In this document: positions 1-8,458 of the stretch, piece after piece
Numbering within the stretch: the first letter of the stretch is position 1
How the letters are laid out: each line of letters opens with the position of its first letter
Origin: Microbacterium sp. VKM Ac-2870
Lineage (GTDB): Bacteria; Actinomycetota; Actinomycetes; Actinomycetales; Microbacteriaceae
Assembly: GCF_015350795.1 (NCBI RefSeq)
Contig: NZ_JADKSH010000003.1
Span: 558,001-622,000 of the forward strand
Length of the DNA stretch: 64,000 nucleotides
Direction: 5' to 3'
The notes under the pieces: generated by a model
Told to the model about the DNA's origin: nothing
The model's input: the letters and a program-made list of their open reading frames with translations, nothing else
Databases searched by the model: none
Made by a program: the position numbers and the translations under genes

Positions 1-1133
1 AGCTCGGCCACGACGTCGTCATCTACGACCAGATGCGCGAGAACAAGCCGGTCGGTGCTGCACTGTCGCTGTGGTCGAACGGGGTCAAGGTCCTCAACTG
101 GCTGGGCCTCGGCGCGGAGGTCGCGGCCCTCGGCGGCGATATGGCCGACATGGTCTACCGCGACGGCCGCACCGGCGAGACTCTCTGCGACTTCTCGCTC
201 GCGCCGATCACGGCCCAGACGGGTCAGAAGTCCTACCCCGTGGCGCGCGCCGACCTGCAGGCTCTGCTGATGGAGCGGTTCGGCCTCGACGGCATCCACC
301 TCGGCAAGCGGCTCACCGACATCGCCGACGACGGCGCCACGGTGACGGCAACCTTCGCCGACGGCACCACCGACACCGCCGACCTGCTCATCGGGGCGGA
401 CGGGGCGCGATCGCTCACCCGCGACTATGTGCAGCTCGACGGCGCACCGACGATCGAACGCACGTATTCGGGGTACACGAACATCAATGGGCTCGTGCCG
501 GTGTCGGAGGCGATCGGCCGCGCGACCGCCTGGACCACCTACGTGGCCGACGGCAAGCGGGCTGCCGTCATGCCGGTCGCGGGCGACCGGTTCTATTTCT
601 GGTTCGACATCCCACAGCCCTCCGCCATCCCGTACGACCGTGCCGACGGGGTGGCTCCGTTGCGTGAGGCTTTCGCCGGATGGGCGACCGGCGTGCAGGA
701 ACTGCTCGACGCGATCGATCCCACCACTTCGCTCAACCGGGTGGAGATCTGGGACATCACGCCCTTCGACACCTGGACGAAGGGGCGCGTCGCGATTCTC
801 GGCGATGCCGCGCACAACACCACGCCCGACATCGGGCAGGGCGCCTGCTCGGCACTCGAAGACGCCTTCGCCCTGGGTATCGCCTTCGCGACGAACTCGC
901 TCGACGTGGCCGATACCCTCCGCCGCTACGCCGCGATGCGCGTCGAGCGCGCTGGGGAACTCGTGATGCGGGCACGCGCACGGGCATGGGAGACCCACGC
1001 CTTCGATCCGGCCGTGACCGACGCCTGGTACGCGAGCCTGCGCGGCGCCGACGGGGCCGGGATCATCCGCGGCATCGTGGGCAACATCGAGGGGAGCCCC
1101 GTCAACCTCGGCGGCGGCGTTCTCGCCCGCTGA
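1..1133 (+). CDS. hpxO: FAD-dependent urate hydroxylase (HpxO-like), 5' end cut off by the window edge
   Basis: This flavoprotein monooxygenase should oxidise urate to 5-hydroxyisourate in purine breakdown in the cytoplasm. The reading frame is open from the first base (first whole codon at 3), so the start codon and the GxGxxG dinucleotide-binding motif lie outside the window. What remains begins at the end of the Rossmann beta-alpha-beta unit (GHDVVIYDQM) and continues with PVGAALSLWSNGVKVL, the DG motif DLLIGADGARS and the FAD-ribityl motif GDAAHNTTPDIGQG. The order and wording closely match my recollection of Klebsiella HpxO (about 384 residues; about 377 are visible here). No other urate genes are adjacent. 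It converges with the ParA-like gene across repeat element A1. A related aromatic hydroxylase is the main alternative. Confidence 0.85.
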   Translation, partial: LGHDVVIYDQMRENKPVGAALSLWSNGVKVLNWLGLGAEVAALGGDMADMVYRDGRTGETLCDFSLAPITAQTGQKSYPVARADLQALLMERFGLDGIHLGKRLTDIADDGATVTATFADGTTDTADLLIGADGARSLTRDYVQLDGAPTIERTYSGYTNINGLVPVSEAIGRATAWTTYVADGKRAAVMPVAGDRFYFWFDIPQPSAIPYDRADGVAPLREAFAGWATGVQELLDAIDPTTSLNRVEIWDITPFDTWTKGRVAILGDAAHNTTPDIGQGACSALEDAFALGIAFATNSLDVADTLRRYAAMRVERAGELVMRARARAWETHAFDPAVTDAWYASLRGADGAGIIRGIVGNIEGSPVNLGGGVLAR

Positions 1134-1188
1134 CTTCGCCGCGGCTACTACCCGCCGGGCCGCGCCGGCGTCACCCGCCGATCCGCGG

Positions 1189-1271
1189 ACCGAACTGCAA
1201 GGGATACCGCGCGACACGCCGCGGCATCAGCCATCCCGCCGGCGCGTCGCCGCGAAAGCCCTTGCAGTTCG
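1189..1271. repeat. Inverted-repeat element A, copy 1 (83 nt)
   Basis: The arms CCGAACTGCAAGGG (1189-1202) and its exact complement CCCTTGCAGTTCGG (1258-1271) are a perfect 14-bp inverted repeat around a 55-nt GC-rich interior. A second copy at 41209-41290 shares the arms and interior blocks (ACACGCCGC and CCGGCGCGTC), so this is a dispersed element rather than a chance hairpin. It lies between two convergent genes and has no open frame. It could be a transcription terminator, a structured RNA or a MITE-like relic. Confidence 0.75.
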
Positions 1272-1307
1272 GGCAGGCGCGGCGCGGCAGGCGACGGCGA
1301 CGGCGGA

Positions 1308-2651
1308 TCAGAGACGGCGGGCGATGGATGCCGCGACGGTGAGCCACGCGTCACGGCTCTCGGGCGAGAGCGCGTCGAAGTCGATCGGGCCGCCGTCCAC
1401 GAGAGCGGGGTCGAACGGCACGTGCACGACCTCGGCGGTGACCTGCGAGAAGTGTCGCTCCAGGCGGTCAGCCAGCTTGCGGTCGGGTTTGGCCGACGGG
1501 GCCGCGAGGATCGTGACGGCCTCGTCGATCTTGTGATCGAAGCCCTTCTCGCGCAGCCCATCGAGCAGCCACGCGGCGCTGGCGGCGGTGTCCTCGCGCA
1601 CCGTCGAGACGATCACGAGCTGGTCGGCGGCGGCGACTGCGGCCACCCAGTTCGACGCGCGCATGTTGTTACCGGTGTCGACGATCAGCAGGCGGTAGTA
1701 GCGCGACAGCACATTGTGCAGGCGATCGAATCCGGCGGCATCGATGGTGGAGGATGCTGCGGCATCCTCGTCGGAGGCCAGCACGTCGAATCGCGCGTCG
1801 ACCTGCGTGCGCACGTAGGTGTCGAGGGCGGCGAGGCTCGCGTGGCCGGGCGTGGTGAAGCGGTCGAGGTCATCGAGCAAGTCGACGGCGGTGCGGTGAT
1901 GCGGTGCGTGCTGCGCGCGCCAGCCGAGCGTGCCGCGCGTCTCGTTGTTGTCCCACGCGAGGGTCGCGCCGCCGCGCTGGGTGCCGAAGGTAGCGGCCAG
2001 CAGCAGGGTGGAGGTCGTCTTGTGCGCGCCACCCTTCGGGTTGAGGACGACGATCGTGCGCGGCGCGTCGAGCCGACGCTGCACGAGGCGTTCCCGGTCG
2101 AGACGGGACTGTTCGGCCTTGCCGGGACGCGGCGAGATCGCTCCCCCGGTGACGCGACGCAGTGCACCGCGCCAGCCCTCCGTGGCCCGCGGGCGTGCGC
2201 GGTCGGCGCGGGAGTTGAGCAGGTCGTCGACCGTCGGGGTCGCACGCTGCGTGGGTCCGCGCTGGGCGCCCTCGCGACGGGTGCCGCCGCTGCGCAGGGG
2301 GCCGTCCGCGAGAGTCGCCGCGGAGATCGGGGCCGCGCTGGCCGCAGCCGACAGCGGCGCCGCGGCATCCTCGGCCGGAGCGGTCGCCTCGGTGAAGCTG
2401 CCGTCAGGGCTGACGACGAGCGCCCAGCGCGTGGCGCCGTCGACGACCGTCGCGGTCACGGGCTCTCCGGCTGACGCGGCCATCAGTCTGATCGACTCGA
2501 CGATGCGGCTGCGCAGGCCCTCCTGGGTCGAGGCGAAGACCTCGTCGACCTCACCGGCGAGATGGATCTCGGCGGCGGTCTGCGAGGTGACGAGCACGGT
2601 CGGTTCGTAAGTCACGCCTCCGAGTATCGCATCGCCCTCTCGCGGCCACAC
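1308..2651 (-). CDS. ParA/MinD-like P-loop ATPase with an unusual Walker A motif
   Basis: The C-terminal half is a SIMIBI-class ATPase. The deviant Walker A motif reads NPKGGAHKTT, about 205 residues in, where ParA/MinD proteins have KGGVGKT. It is followed by the Walker B-like stretch RLLIVDTGNNM. The N-terminal ~200 residues are a small globular part followed by a low-complexity Ala/Pro/Arg linker. This layout resembles actinobacterial MinD/ParA-family proteins associated with type VII secretion loci, but no such locus is present here, so the role is unknown. The start is uncertain: GTG at 2651 has no clear ribosome site, and GTG at 2615 has GGAGG only 1 nt away. The 12-nt gap after the sucrose phosphorylase gene suggests readthrough from that operon. 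Confidence 0.75.
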   Translation of the reverse strand: MWPREGDAILGGVTYEPTVLVTSQTAAEIHLAGEVDEVFASTQEGLRSRIVESIRLMAASAGEPVTATVVDGATRWALVVSPDGSFTEATAPAEDAAAPLSAAASAAPISAATLADGPLRSGGTRREGAQRGPTQRATPTVDDLLNSRADRARPRATEGWRGALRRVTGGAISPRPGKAEQSRLDRERLVQRRLDAPRTIVVLNPKGGAHKTTSTLLLAATFGTQRGGATLAWDNNETRGTLGWRAQHAPHHRTAVDLLDDLDRFTTPGHASLAALDTYVRTQVDARFDVLASDEDAAASSTIDAAGFDRLHNVLSRYYRLLIVDTGNNMRASNWVAAVAAADQLVIVSTVREDTAASAAWLLDGLREKGFDHKIDEAVTILAAPSAKPDRKLADRLERHFSQVTAEVVHVPFDPALVDGGPIDFDALSPESRDAWLTVAASIARRL

Positions 2652-2662
2652 AGTTCGCTCGG

Positions 2663-4144
2663 CTACCGGGCGTCCAGCAGTTCGCCGGCGGTCCAGCGCC
2701 GCACGGCATCCCCGTCGGTCGCCGTCAGCGCGAAATCGCGCGCCACGATGTCGAAGCCCAGCTCCACCCGGTGCGCGCCGTGCACCCAGGTGAGGGTGCC
2801 GGTCGTGTCGGAGACGTCGGCCGTGAACTCGCCGTCGAAGGCGAGATGCGCCGCGCGCAGCCGTAGCAGTTCGCCCTGCGCGCGCACGATCGGCCGCTCG
2901 AGTTCGACGGCGATCTCCGCCGCGGTGTAGTGGTGACGGTTGACGTCGCGGCCGACGCCGGTGGCGCGCAGCAGCTCGAGGTCATTGCGTCCGGCGAACA
3001 GTCCGACGTAATACACCTGCGGGATGCCGGGCACCATCAGCTGCAGCAGCCGCGCGAGCAGATAGGCGCGGTCGTCCGCACCGACGGCGTCGTAGTACGT
3101 GCAGTTGACCTGGTAGAGATCGAGGTTGGAGGCGGCCGCACCCGTCGCCAGGCGGCTCGTGCCTCCGCTCGCGTCGTGGATCGCCTCGACGAGAGCGTCG
3201 ATCTGCGCGGGAGCGAGCAGGCCCGCAATTCCGGGCTTGAGGTCGCTCTCGCCGACGTCGACGATGCCGATGCCGTCGTGCGTGTCGAGCACGGTCACCG
3301 TGTTGTCCGGGCGCACCGTCAGCCACTGGGCGAGCGGGCGGAGGTCGTGCGCGTGCAGGGCGTGCAGCACGAGCGGTGGCAGCGCGAAGTCGTAGACGTA
3401 GTCGACGCTGCGCGCGATCTCGATCTGCTGCGTGAAGTGGCCGTGCACCTCGAGCAGCACCTGCAACCCGCGAGCGTGGGCCATCTCGAGAATCCGCTTC
3501 GTGTAGCGATCGGTCGCCGCCGTCATGAAGCAGTCGGTGCCCGCTTGCTTACCGGTGTAGCCGACGGCATCCAGGCGCAGCATCGTGACCCCGCCGGCGG
3601 CGAGCGCATCGATGACCGACGTGAGGTAGTCCCACGCCTGGTCGGTGCGCAGGTCGATGTCGACCTGCTCGGCCGTGAAGGTCGTCCAGACGAGCCGTTT
3701 GCGACCGCCCAGCTCCATCACCGTGAACGGCAGCCCCGGCCGCGGGCGGTAGATGCGGGCGAGGTCGTCTTCGCGGGCGCCGTCGGGGAACACGGCGTCG
3801 AGCGTGAGGAACATCGGGGCGTGCGGCGAGGCGTCGCCGCGGCGGCGCACGTCCTGGAACGCGTCGGATTCCGCCGAGACGTGGTTGACGATCACGTCGC
3901 TCATCACCGTCGCGCCTTCACTCAGCGCGCGAACGTCGTCCCAGCTGCCCAGTCGCGGGTCGATGCGGGTGTGGTCACGCGGATCGAAGCCGGCATCCAC
4001 CCCGTCGAAGGGAGTGAAGTAGGGCAGCAGGTGGATGCCGCCGAACATCCCCGACAGCGGGGTGTCGAGCATCTCCCGCACGCCGGTGACGGTGCCGGCG
4101 AGGCGGTCGACGTAGGTGATCAGCTGCGGGGGCGTGCTGTTCAT
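2663..4144 (-). CDS. gtfA: Sucrose phosphorylase (GH13 subfamily 18)
   Basis: Cytoplasmic enzyme converting sucrose and phosphate to alpha-glucose 1-phosphate and fructose, saving ATP after uptake. The 493-residue protein carries the family signatures in order: LLPYFTPFDGVDAGFDP, the loop YRPRPGLPF, nucleophile Asp192 in RLDAVGY, acid/base Glu232 in EVHGHF, and Asp290 in DTHDGIG. These positions are the same as I recall for the Bifidobacterium adolescentis enzyme. ATG at 4144 is chosen because it opens directly into the conserved QLITYVDRL start. It is the last clear sugar gene of the operon, 41 nt after the esterase. A sister specificity such as glucosylglycerate or sucrose-6-phosphate phosphorylase is less likely but cannot be excluded. 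Confidence 0.9.
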   Translation of the reverse strand: MNSTPPQLITYVDRLAGTVTGVREMLDTPLSGMFGGIHLLPYFTPFDGVDAGFDPRDHTRIDPRLGSWDDVRALSEGATVMSDVIVNHVSAESDAFQDVRRRGDASPHAPMFLTLDAVFPDGAREDDLARIYRPRPGLPFTVMELGGRKRLVWTTFTAEQVDIDLRTDQAWDYLTSVIDALAAGGVTMLRLDAVGYTGKQAGTDCFMTAATDRYTKRILEMAHARGLQVLLEVHGHFTQQIEIARSVDYVYDFALPPLVLHALHAHDLRPLAQWLTVRPDNTVTVLDTHDGIGIVDVGESDLKPGIAGLLAPAQIDALVEAIHDASGGTSRLATGAAASNLDLYQVNCTYYDAVGADDRAYLLARLLQLMVPGIPQVYYVGLFAGRNDLELLRATGVGRDVNRHHYTAAEIAVELERPIVRAQGELLRLRAAHLAFDGEFTADVSDTTGTLTWVHGAHRVELGFDIVARDFALTATDGDAVRRWTAGELLDAR

Positions 4145-4185
4145 GGCGGGGCTTTCTCTGAGGTGGTGGAGGGAGAACGGGATGC

Positions 4186-5154
4186 CTAGGCGCGACGCAG
4201 GATGCGCCGCAGCCACGCGCGGCGGGCGTGCTGCGCGTCGCGCGACAACGGCAGCCAGGGCGCCATCAGGTCGAACGCGTGCGTGCCGCCGGGCCAGACG
4301 TGCAGTTCGGCGTCGCCGCCGGCACGCCAGATGGCGTCGGCGAACGCCAGGCACTCGTCGCGGAAGGTCTCGGCGGAGCCGACGTCGATGAAGGTCGGCG
4401 GAAGTCCACTGAGGTCGTCGGCGAGCGCCGCCGACGCGTAGACCGGAACGGTGGCGTCGTCGGGGCCGCCCGAACCACCGCCGAGGTAGGCCGCCCAGGC
4501 GACCTCGTTGGCCGCACGATCCCACGAGCCGTGGCCGGCCATCTGTACGGCAGAGTGTGACGTCGAGCGGTGATCGAGCATGGGTGCCTGCAGCAGCAGA
4601 CCCGCCGGGCGGGGGCCGCCGTGATCGCGCACGTACAACGCGAGCGCCGCAGCCAGGCCCGCGCCGGCACTGATTCCGGTGACCACGATCCGGGCGGGAT
4701 CGATCTCTGCCGGGGCGTCCGCACTGCCCAGCCAGCGGAGGGCGGCGACCACGTCGTCGAGGGCGGCGGGATACGGATGCTCCGGAGCGAGACGATACGC
4801 CACCGACACGACCGCGCACCCGACGCGTTCGGCCAGGGCCGCGACGGCCGGCATCTCCGAGTCGGCGTCGCCCGAGACCAGGCCGCCGCCGTGCAGGTGC
4901 AGCAGCACGGGTACCGGGCGGCGCGCGTCGACCGGAAGGGCGATCACCACCGGCACCTCGAGGTCATCGGCGATGATCGTGCGGGTCGACCGCACGAAGG
5001 CGCCGTGCCGCGTGAGCTCCAACGCGGATGCCGCGACCGCACCGCGTCGCAGGCGCGGGATGTCGTCGGTGGTGATCGAGACGATGACATCGTCGAGCTC
5101 GCCGAAGGCGCGCGCCACCCCGGGATCGAGGGGCGGGCGGGGCGGCGGGGTCAT
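4186..5154 (-). CDS. Alpha/beta hydrolase esterase (HSL family) inside the sucrose operon
   Basis: A 322-residue carboxylesterase of the hormone-sensitive-lipase group. It shows the oxyanion-hole motif HLHGGG, the nucleophile elbow GISAG, and C-terminal acid and His positions in SAETF and GGTHAF. No signal peptide is visible, so it is probably cytoplasmic. Its ATG (5154) overlaps the stop of the upstream permease as ATGA, indicating translational coupling, and sucrose phosphorylase follows after 41 nt. That placement suggests it acts on the imported substrate, for example by removing acyl groups from an esterified sugar. This role is inferred from context; the natural substrate is unknown. 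Confidence 0.85.
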   Translation of the reverse strand: MTPPPRPPLDPGVARAFGELDDVIVSITTDDIPRLRRGAVAASALELTRHGAFVRSTRTIIADDLEVPVVIALPVDARRPVPVLLHLHGGGLVSGDADSEMPAVAALAERVGCAVVSVAYRLAPEHPYPAALDDVVAALRWLGSADAPAEIDPARIVVTGISAGAGLAAALALYVRDHGGPRPAGLLLQAPMLDHRSTSHSAVQMAGHGSWDRAANEVAWAAYLGGGSGGPDDATVPVYASAALADDLSGLPPTFIDVGSAETFRDECLAFADAIWRAGGDAELHVWPGGTHAFDLMAPWLPLSRDAQHARRAWLRRILRRA

Positions 5155-5975
5155 CCCTTCACCGCGCCCTGGAGCAGTGCCGCGACGAACTGTCGCTGGA
5201 ACACCAGGAACACGATCAGCGTGGGCAGCAGGATCAGGATCGACCCGGCGCACAGGAGCGGGATGTCGGTGCCCCACTGGCCCTGGAACGCGCCGAGCGC
5301 ACCGGCCATCGTCCGCTTGGTCGGGTCGTCGACGAGCACGATCGCGAGCAGGAACTGGTTCCACGTCCACAGGAACAGCAGAATCGCCAGCGACGAGATC
5401 GCCGGACCCGACAGCGGAACGTGGATGCGCCAGAACAGCTGCCACGTGCTCGCGCCGTCGGTGCGAGCGGCTTCGGTGAGCTCGTGGGGCATGTTGACGA
5501 AGTGCGCGCGCATCCACATGACGGCGAACGGCATGAACAGACCGATGAGCGGGAAGACGATCGCCCACTGTGTGTTCAGCAGGCCGTAGCCGCGGATCTG
5601 GTAGTAGATCGGCACGATGATGCCCTCGATGGGCAGCGTCAGACCGAGCACGAAGATGACGAAGAGGGTGCGCGAGAACGGAACCTTGAGGTGACCGAGC
5701 GCGAAGCCCGCGAGGGTCGCGATGAAGAGGCTCACCGGCACCACGGCCAACTCGATCAGGATGCTGGAGCCCAGCATCTTCAGCATGTCGGCCGACTGGA
5801 AGGCCCGGATGAAGTTGTCCCAGTGGGGCTCATCCGGCCACGACAGCCCGGATGGGTAGGTGCCGGGGGCGTGCAGGGCGGTCACGAAGAGCGAGATGAA
5901 CGGGATGATCGTCAACGCCATGACGACGACGAGCAGGAGGCGGCCGGACCACACCTCGACGGCGGAGGTCTTCAT
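5151..5975 (-). CDS. Sugar ABC transporter permease, MalG type
   Basis: A 274-residue inner-membrane protein with six predicted transmembrane helices. It carries the cytoplasmic EAA loop (EAARTDGASTWQLFWRIHVP) that docks the ATPase subunit, as in CUT1-family permeases. The ATG at 5975 shares a base with the stop of the preceding permease (TGATG), and its own stop overlaps the esterase start, so three genes are translationally coupled. No ATPase gene is present. In actinobacteria such systems usually share an MsiK-type ATPase encoded elsewhere. Confidence 0.92.
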   Translation of the reverse strand: MKTSAVEVWSGRLLLVVVMALTIIPFISLFVTALHAPGTYPSGLSWPDEPHWDNFIRAFQSADMLKMLGSSILIELAVVPVSLFIATLAGFALGHLKVPFSRTLFVIFVLGLTLPIEGIIVPIYYQIRGYGLLNTQWAIVFPLIGLFMPFAVMWMRAHFVNMPHELTEAARTDGASTWQLFWRIHVPLSGPAISSLAILLFLWTWNQFLLAIVLVDDPTKRTMAGALGAFQGQWGTDIPLLCAGSILILLPTLIVFLVFQRQFVAALLQGAVKG

Positions 5976-6943
5976 CAGCTCTCGTCCTTTCCGCGGGTGA
6001 GCTTGTTGAGCGGCAGCACGACGGCGAGCACGAGGAGGGTGAGCACGACCGCGAGGGCGGATGCCTGCCCGACCTGGCGCTCGAAGAAAGCGAGGTAGTA
6101 GATCTCCAGTCCGGGCACCATCGTGCTGCGGCCCGGGCCGCCCTGCGTGGAGATGAAGATGATGTCGAAGCTGCGCAGGGCCCCGATCACGGTGATCAGC
6201 ACCGCCACACCGAGTTCCTGCCGGATGGCGGGAAGGGTGACCGTGAAGAACTCGCGGATGGGTCCGGCGCCGTCGATGCGCGCGGCCTCGTAGAGGGCCG
6301 GATCGATCTTGGTCATGCCGGCCAGCAGCAGCAGCATGCACAGGCCCAGCGAGACCCACGCACCGATGACGCCGACCGCGGGCAGTGCGGTGTCGAAGTC
6401 GCCGAGCCAGGCCCGGGTGATGCCGCCGAGCCCGATGGCGCGGAGGAACTGGTTGATCGCGCCGTCGGCCGCGAGCAGCCACGTCCACATGATGCCCGCG
6501 GCGACCAGCGGGATGACCTGCGGCAGGAACAGCACGGTGCGCGACACCGAGGCCAGGCGGCTGCCGCCCAGCTTGCGGATGAGCGCCGCCGCGATGAGGC
6601 CGACCGTCACCGGGATGATCGAGAAGTAGAGGATGAGCGTCAGCGCGTTGACGATCGGGCCGAGCAGCTGCGCGTCGGTGAAGATCCGCACGTAGTTGTC
6701 GAGACCGGCCCACGTCGCGGTGGTGACGCCGTTCCAGTTGTAGAACGAGTACTGCACCGTCGAGGCGAGCGGCACGAGCACGAAGAGGGCGTAAAAGGCC
6801 AGGGCGGGGGCGACGAGCGCGAGACCGACGACGGCCTCCCGCGACCATCGCACGCGTCGGGGGCGGCGCGGGCGATGGTCGCGGGTCGGGGTCGCACGGT
6901 CCCGCGCGGCCCGGGTCGCCCCGGGCCGCGTGGACGTGCTCAT
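5975..6943 (-). CDS. Sugar ABC transporter permease, MalF type
   Basis: A 322-residue membrane protein that pairs with the following MalG-type permease to form the channel of a CUT1 carbohydrate importer. A basic Arg/Pro-rich N-terminal tail of about 35 residues precedes six predicted helices. The EAA loop reads EAARIDGAGPIREFFTVTLP. The ATG at 6943 follows the binding-protein stop by 2 nt. Together with sucrose phosphorylase downstream, the most likely cargo is sucrose or a related glucoside. Confidence 0.92.
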   Translation of the reverse strand: MSTSTRPGATRAARDRATPTRDHRPRRPRRVRWSREAVVGLALVAPALAFYALFVLVPLASTVQYSFYNWNGVTTATWAGLDNYVRIFTDAQLLGPIVNALTLILYFSIIPVTVGLIAAALIRKLGGSRLASVSRTVLFLPQVIPLVAAGIMWTWLLAADGAINQFLRAIGLGGITRAWLGDFDTALPAVGVIGAWVSLGLCMLLLLAGMTKIDPALYEAARIDGAGPIREFFTVTLPAIRQELGVAVLITVIGALRSFDIIFISTQGGPGRSTMVPGLEIYYLAFFERQVGQASALAVVLTLLVLAVVLPLNKLTRGKDES

Positions 6944-6945
6944 GA

Positions 6946-8295
6946 TCAGCCCTTCTTGCTGCTCGTGTAGTCGGTCTGCACCTGGGTCAGCAGGCCCGAC
7001 GGCGTCTGCTTGCCCGCGAACAGTTCCTGCAGGTTCGGCGTGAGGCTCTTCGCGTAGATCGAGCCGGTCGCGTTGGCGATGAAGTCCATCGACCCGTTGT
7101 TCTGCGACAGCTGCGCACCCGCAGCGAGCGTCTCCGCGGTCACCGTGCCGTCATTGACGGCCGGCATGAAGGCATCGGCGGGGCCCATCGGGTGCGATCC
7201 ACCCTTCTGCACGGCGATGGTGCGTGCCGTCTCGTTGGTGGCGACCCAGTTGAAGAAGAACGCCGCGCAGTCGGGGTGCGCCGCCTTCGCCGAGACGCCG
7301 TAGGTGAGCGGCGCCGACATGGCGCCGTTCTGACCGCCCGCCTCAACCGGCGGCGAGAGGAAGAATCCGACATCGCCGGGCATCTGGGTGTCGAAGTTGC
7401 CCGACTCCCAGTCACCATCGAAGATGAACAGGCTCTGACCGCCGGTGAAGCGGCTGATCATCTGCGAGTAATCCATCGAGTTCGCGTCGTCGGCGAAGTA
7501 GCCGGCCTTGATCCACGAGTCCAGGTGCTCTGCGGCCTTGGCGTTCTCGGGTGTGTCGATCGTCGCGTTGTCTTTGAGGAAGATCCAGTCGTTGATCGCA
7601 CTCGGCTTGCTGTAGCTGGCCATCAGCGCCTGCAGGGGGAAGGCGAGACCGCCGGTCGCGCCGCCGTTGAACTGCGCGATGGGGGTGATGCCGGCATCCT
7701 TCGCCTTCTTCAGGTAGGAGTCGAACTCGTCCAACGTCTTCGGGGCCGCGGTCATGCCGATCTGGGCGGCGAGCTTCTTGTTGTAGAAGACGCCCGTGAC
7801 CGAGTAGTTGACGCCCATCGCGTAGAGCGAGCCGTCTCCGCGCTGGCCCTTGTCGTTGACGCGCAGCTGCTCGAGCTGCGACGTGGGCCACTTGTCCCAG
7901 CCGTACCCGGTCGCGTAGGCGTCGAGGTTGTAGAGGAGCTTGTCGTTGACCAGGTCGACGATCGTGGGAAGGCGCATGATGTCCGGCGGCGAGTCGACGA
8001 GAACGCGGGGAGCGTTCTGCGTGATCACCGCGAACTGGTCTTCACGGGTGTTGAACGTGACGTTCGGGAACTGCTTCGTGAACTCCGCCGTCAGATCGTT
8101 GAACAGCGGGAAGCCGGTCTCGACGTACGCGCTGAGGGTGACCGGGTCGGTGCCGCAGGTGAGCGCCACGTTGCCCGAGGGCGCCTGAGCGGTGGAGGTG
8201 TCTGCGCCGGGAGGGGCGCAGGCGGTGAGGGCCAGCCCGGCGATCGCCGTCGTGGCGACCGCGGCGAAAACGCGCATGCGCGTGGTGTTCGACAT
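6946..8295 (-). CDS. Sugar ABC transporter substrate-binding lipoprotein
   Basis: First gene of the sucrose operon. A short basic N-terminus and hydrophobic stretch end in the lipobox LTAC, so Cys near residue 27 should be lipidated and the protein held outside the membrane. The rest resembles family 1 extracellular solute-binding proteins (MalE-like), with the usual length of about 430-450 residues. ATG 8295 is preferred over an in-frame start 18 nt upstream because GGAAAGG lies 9 nt before it. Transcription probably begins near 8345 from a promoter overlapping the palindrome at 8376. Confidence 0.92.
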   Translation of the reverse strand: MSNTTRMRVFAAVATTAIAGLALTACAPPGADTSTAQAPSGNVALTCGTDPVTLSAYVETGFPLFNDLTAEFTKQFPNVTFNTREDQFAVITQNAPRVLVDSPPDIMRLPTIVDLVNDKLLYNLDAYATGYGWDKWPTSQLEQLRVNDKGQRGDGSLYAMGVNYSVTGVFYNKKLAAQIGMTAAPKTLDEFDSYLKKAKDAGITPIAQFNGGATGGLAFPLQALMASYSKPSAINDWIFLKDNATIDTPENAKAAEHLDSWIKAGYFADDANSMDYSQMISRFTGGQSLFIFDGDWESGNFDTQMPGDVGFFLSPPVEAGGQNGAMSAPLTYGVSAKAAHPDCAAFFFNWVATNETARTIAVQKGGSHPMGPADAFMPAVNDGTVTAETLAAGAQLSQNNGSMDFIANATGSIYAKSLTPNLQELFAGKQTPSGLLTQVQTDYTSSKKG

Positions 8296-8375
8296 CGTTG
8301 TCTGCCTTTCCATGCAGGTTCTGCAGTTATCTCGGTGCGAGGATGGTGTTTGCTGCTATACCGATTCAGCTCGCG

Positions 8376-8393
8376 TGCTAAAACGTACTAGCA
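8376..8393. promoter_or_regulatory. LacI-family operator between the sucrose operon and its regulator
   Basis: TGCTAAAACGTACTAGCA is an 18-bp imperfect palindrome (TGCTA arms, central ACGT), the size and symmetry expected for a LacI-family dimer. It lies in the 163-nt divergent interval. On the minus strand it covers the -35 region of a possible promoter with TATAGC near 8352-8358, so binding would block the sugar operon. The neighbouring LacI protein is the natural candidate to bind. Confidence 0.6.
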
Positions 8394-8458
8394 GTGATGG
8401 ACTCCCGCAACCCCCACGAGGCGGATGCGACCGAGACGAGAGAAACAGGAGCGCCGAG

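Noticed and set aside
1..1133. Link between the urate hydroxylase and the allantoate-type M20 enzyme as one purine pathway
   Set aside because: They are 50 kb apart, and the M20 gene is overlapped on both sides by hut genes, which explains it better.
4145..4819. Extension of the sucrose phosphorylase frame upstream to a 718-codon product
   Set aside because: The added segment is Arg/Pro-rich and lies antiparallel-in-frame over the esterase gene; family alignment starts at ATG 4144.
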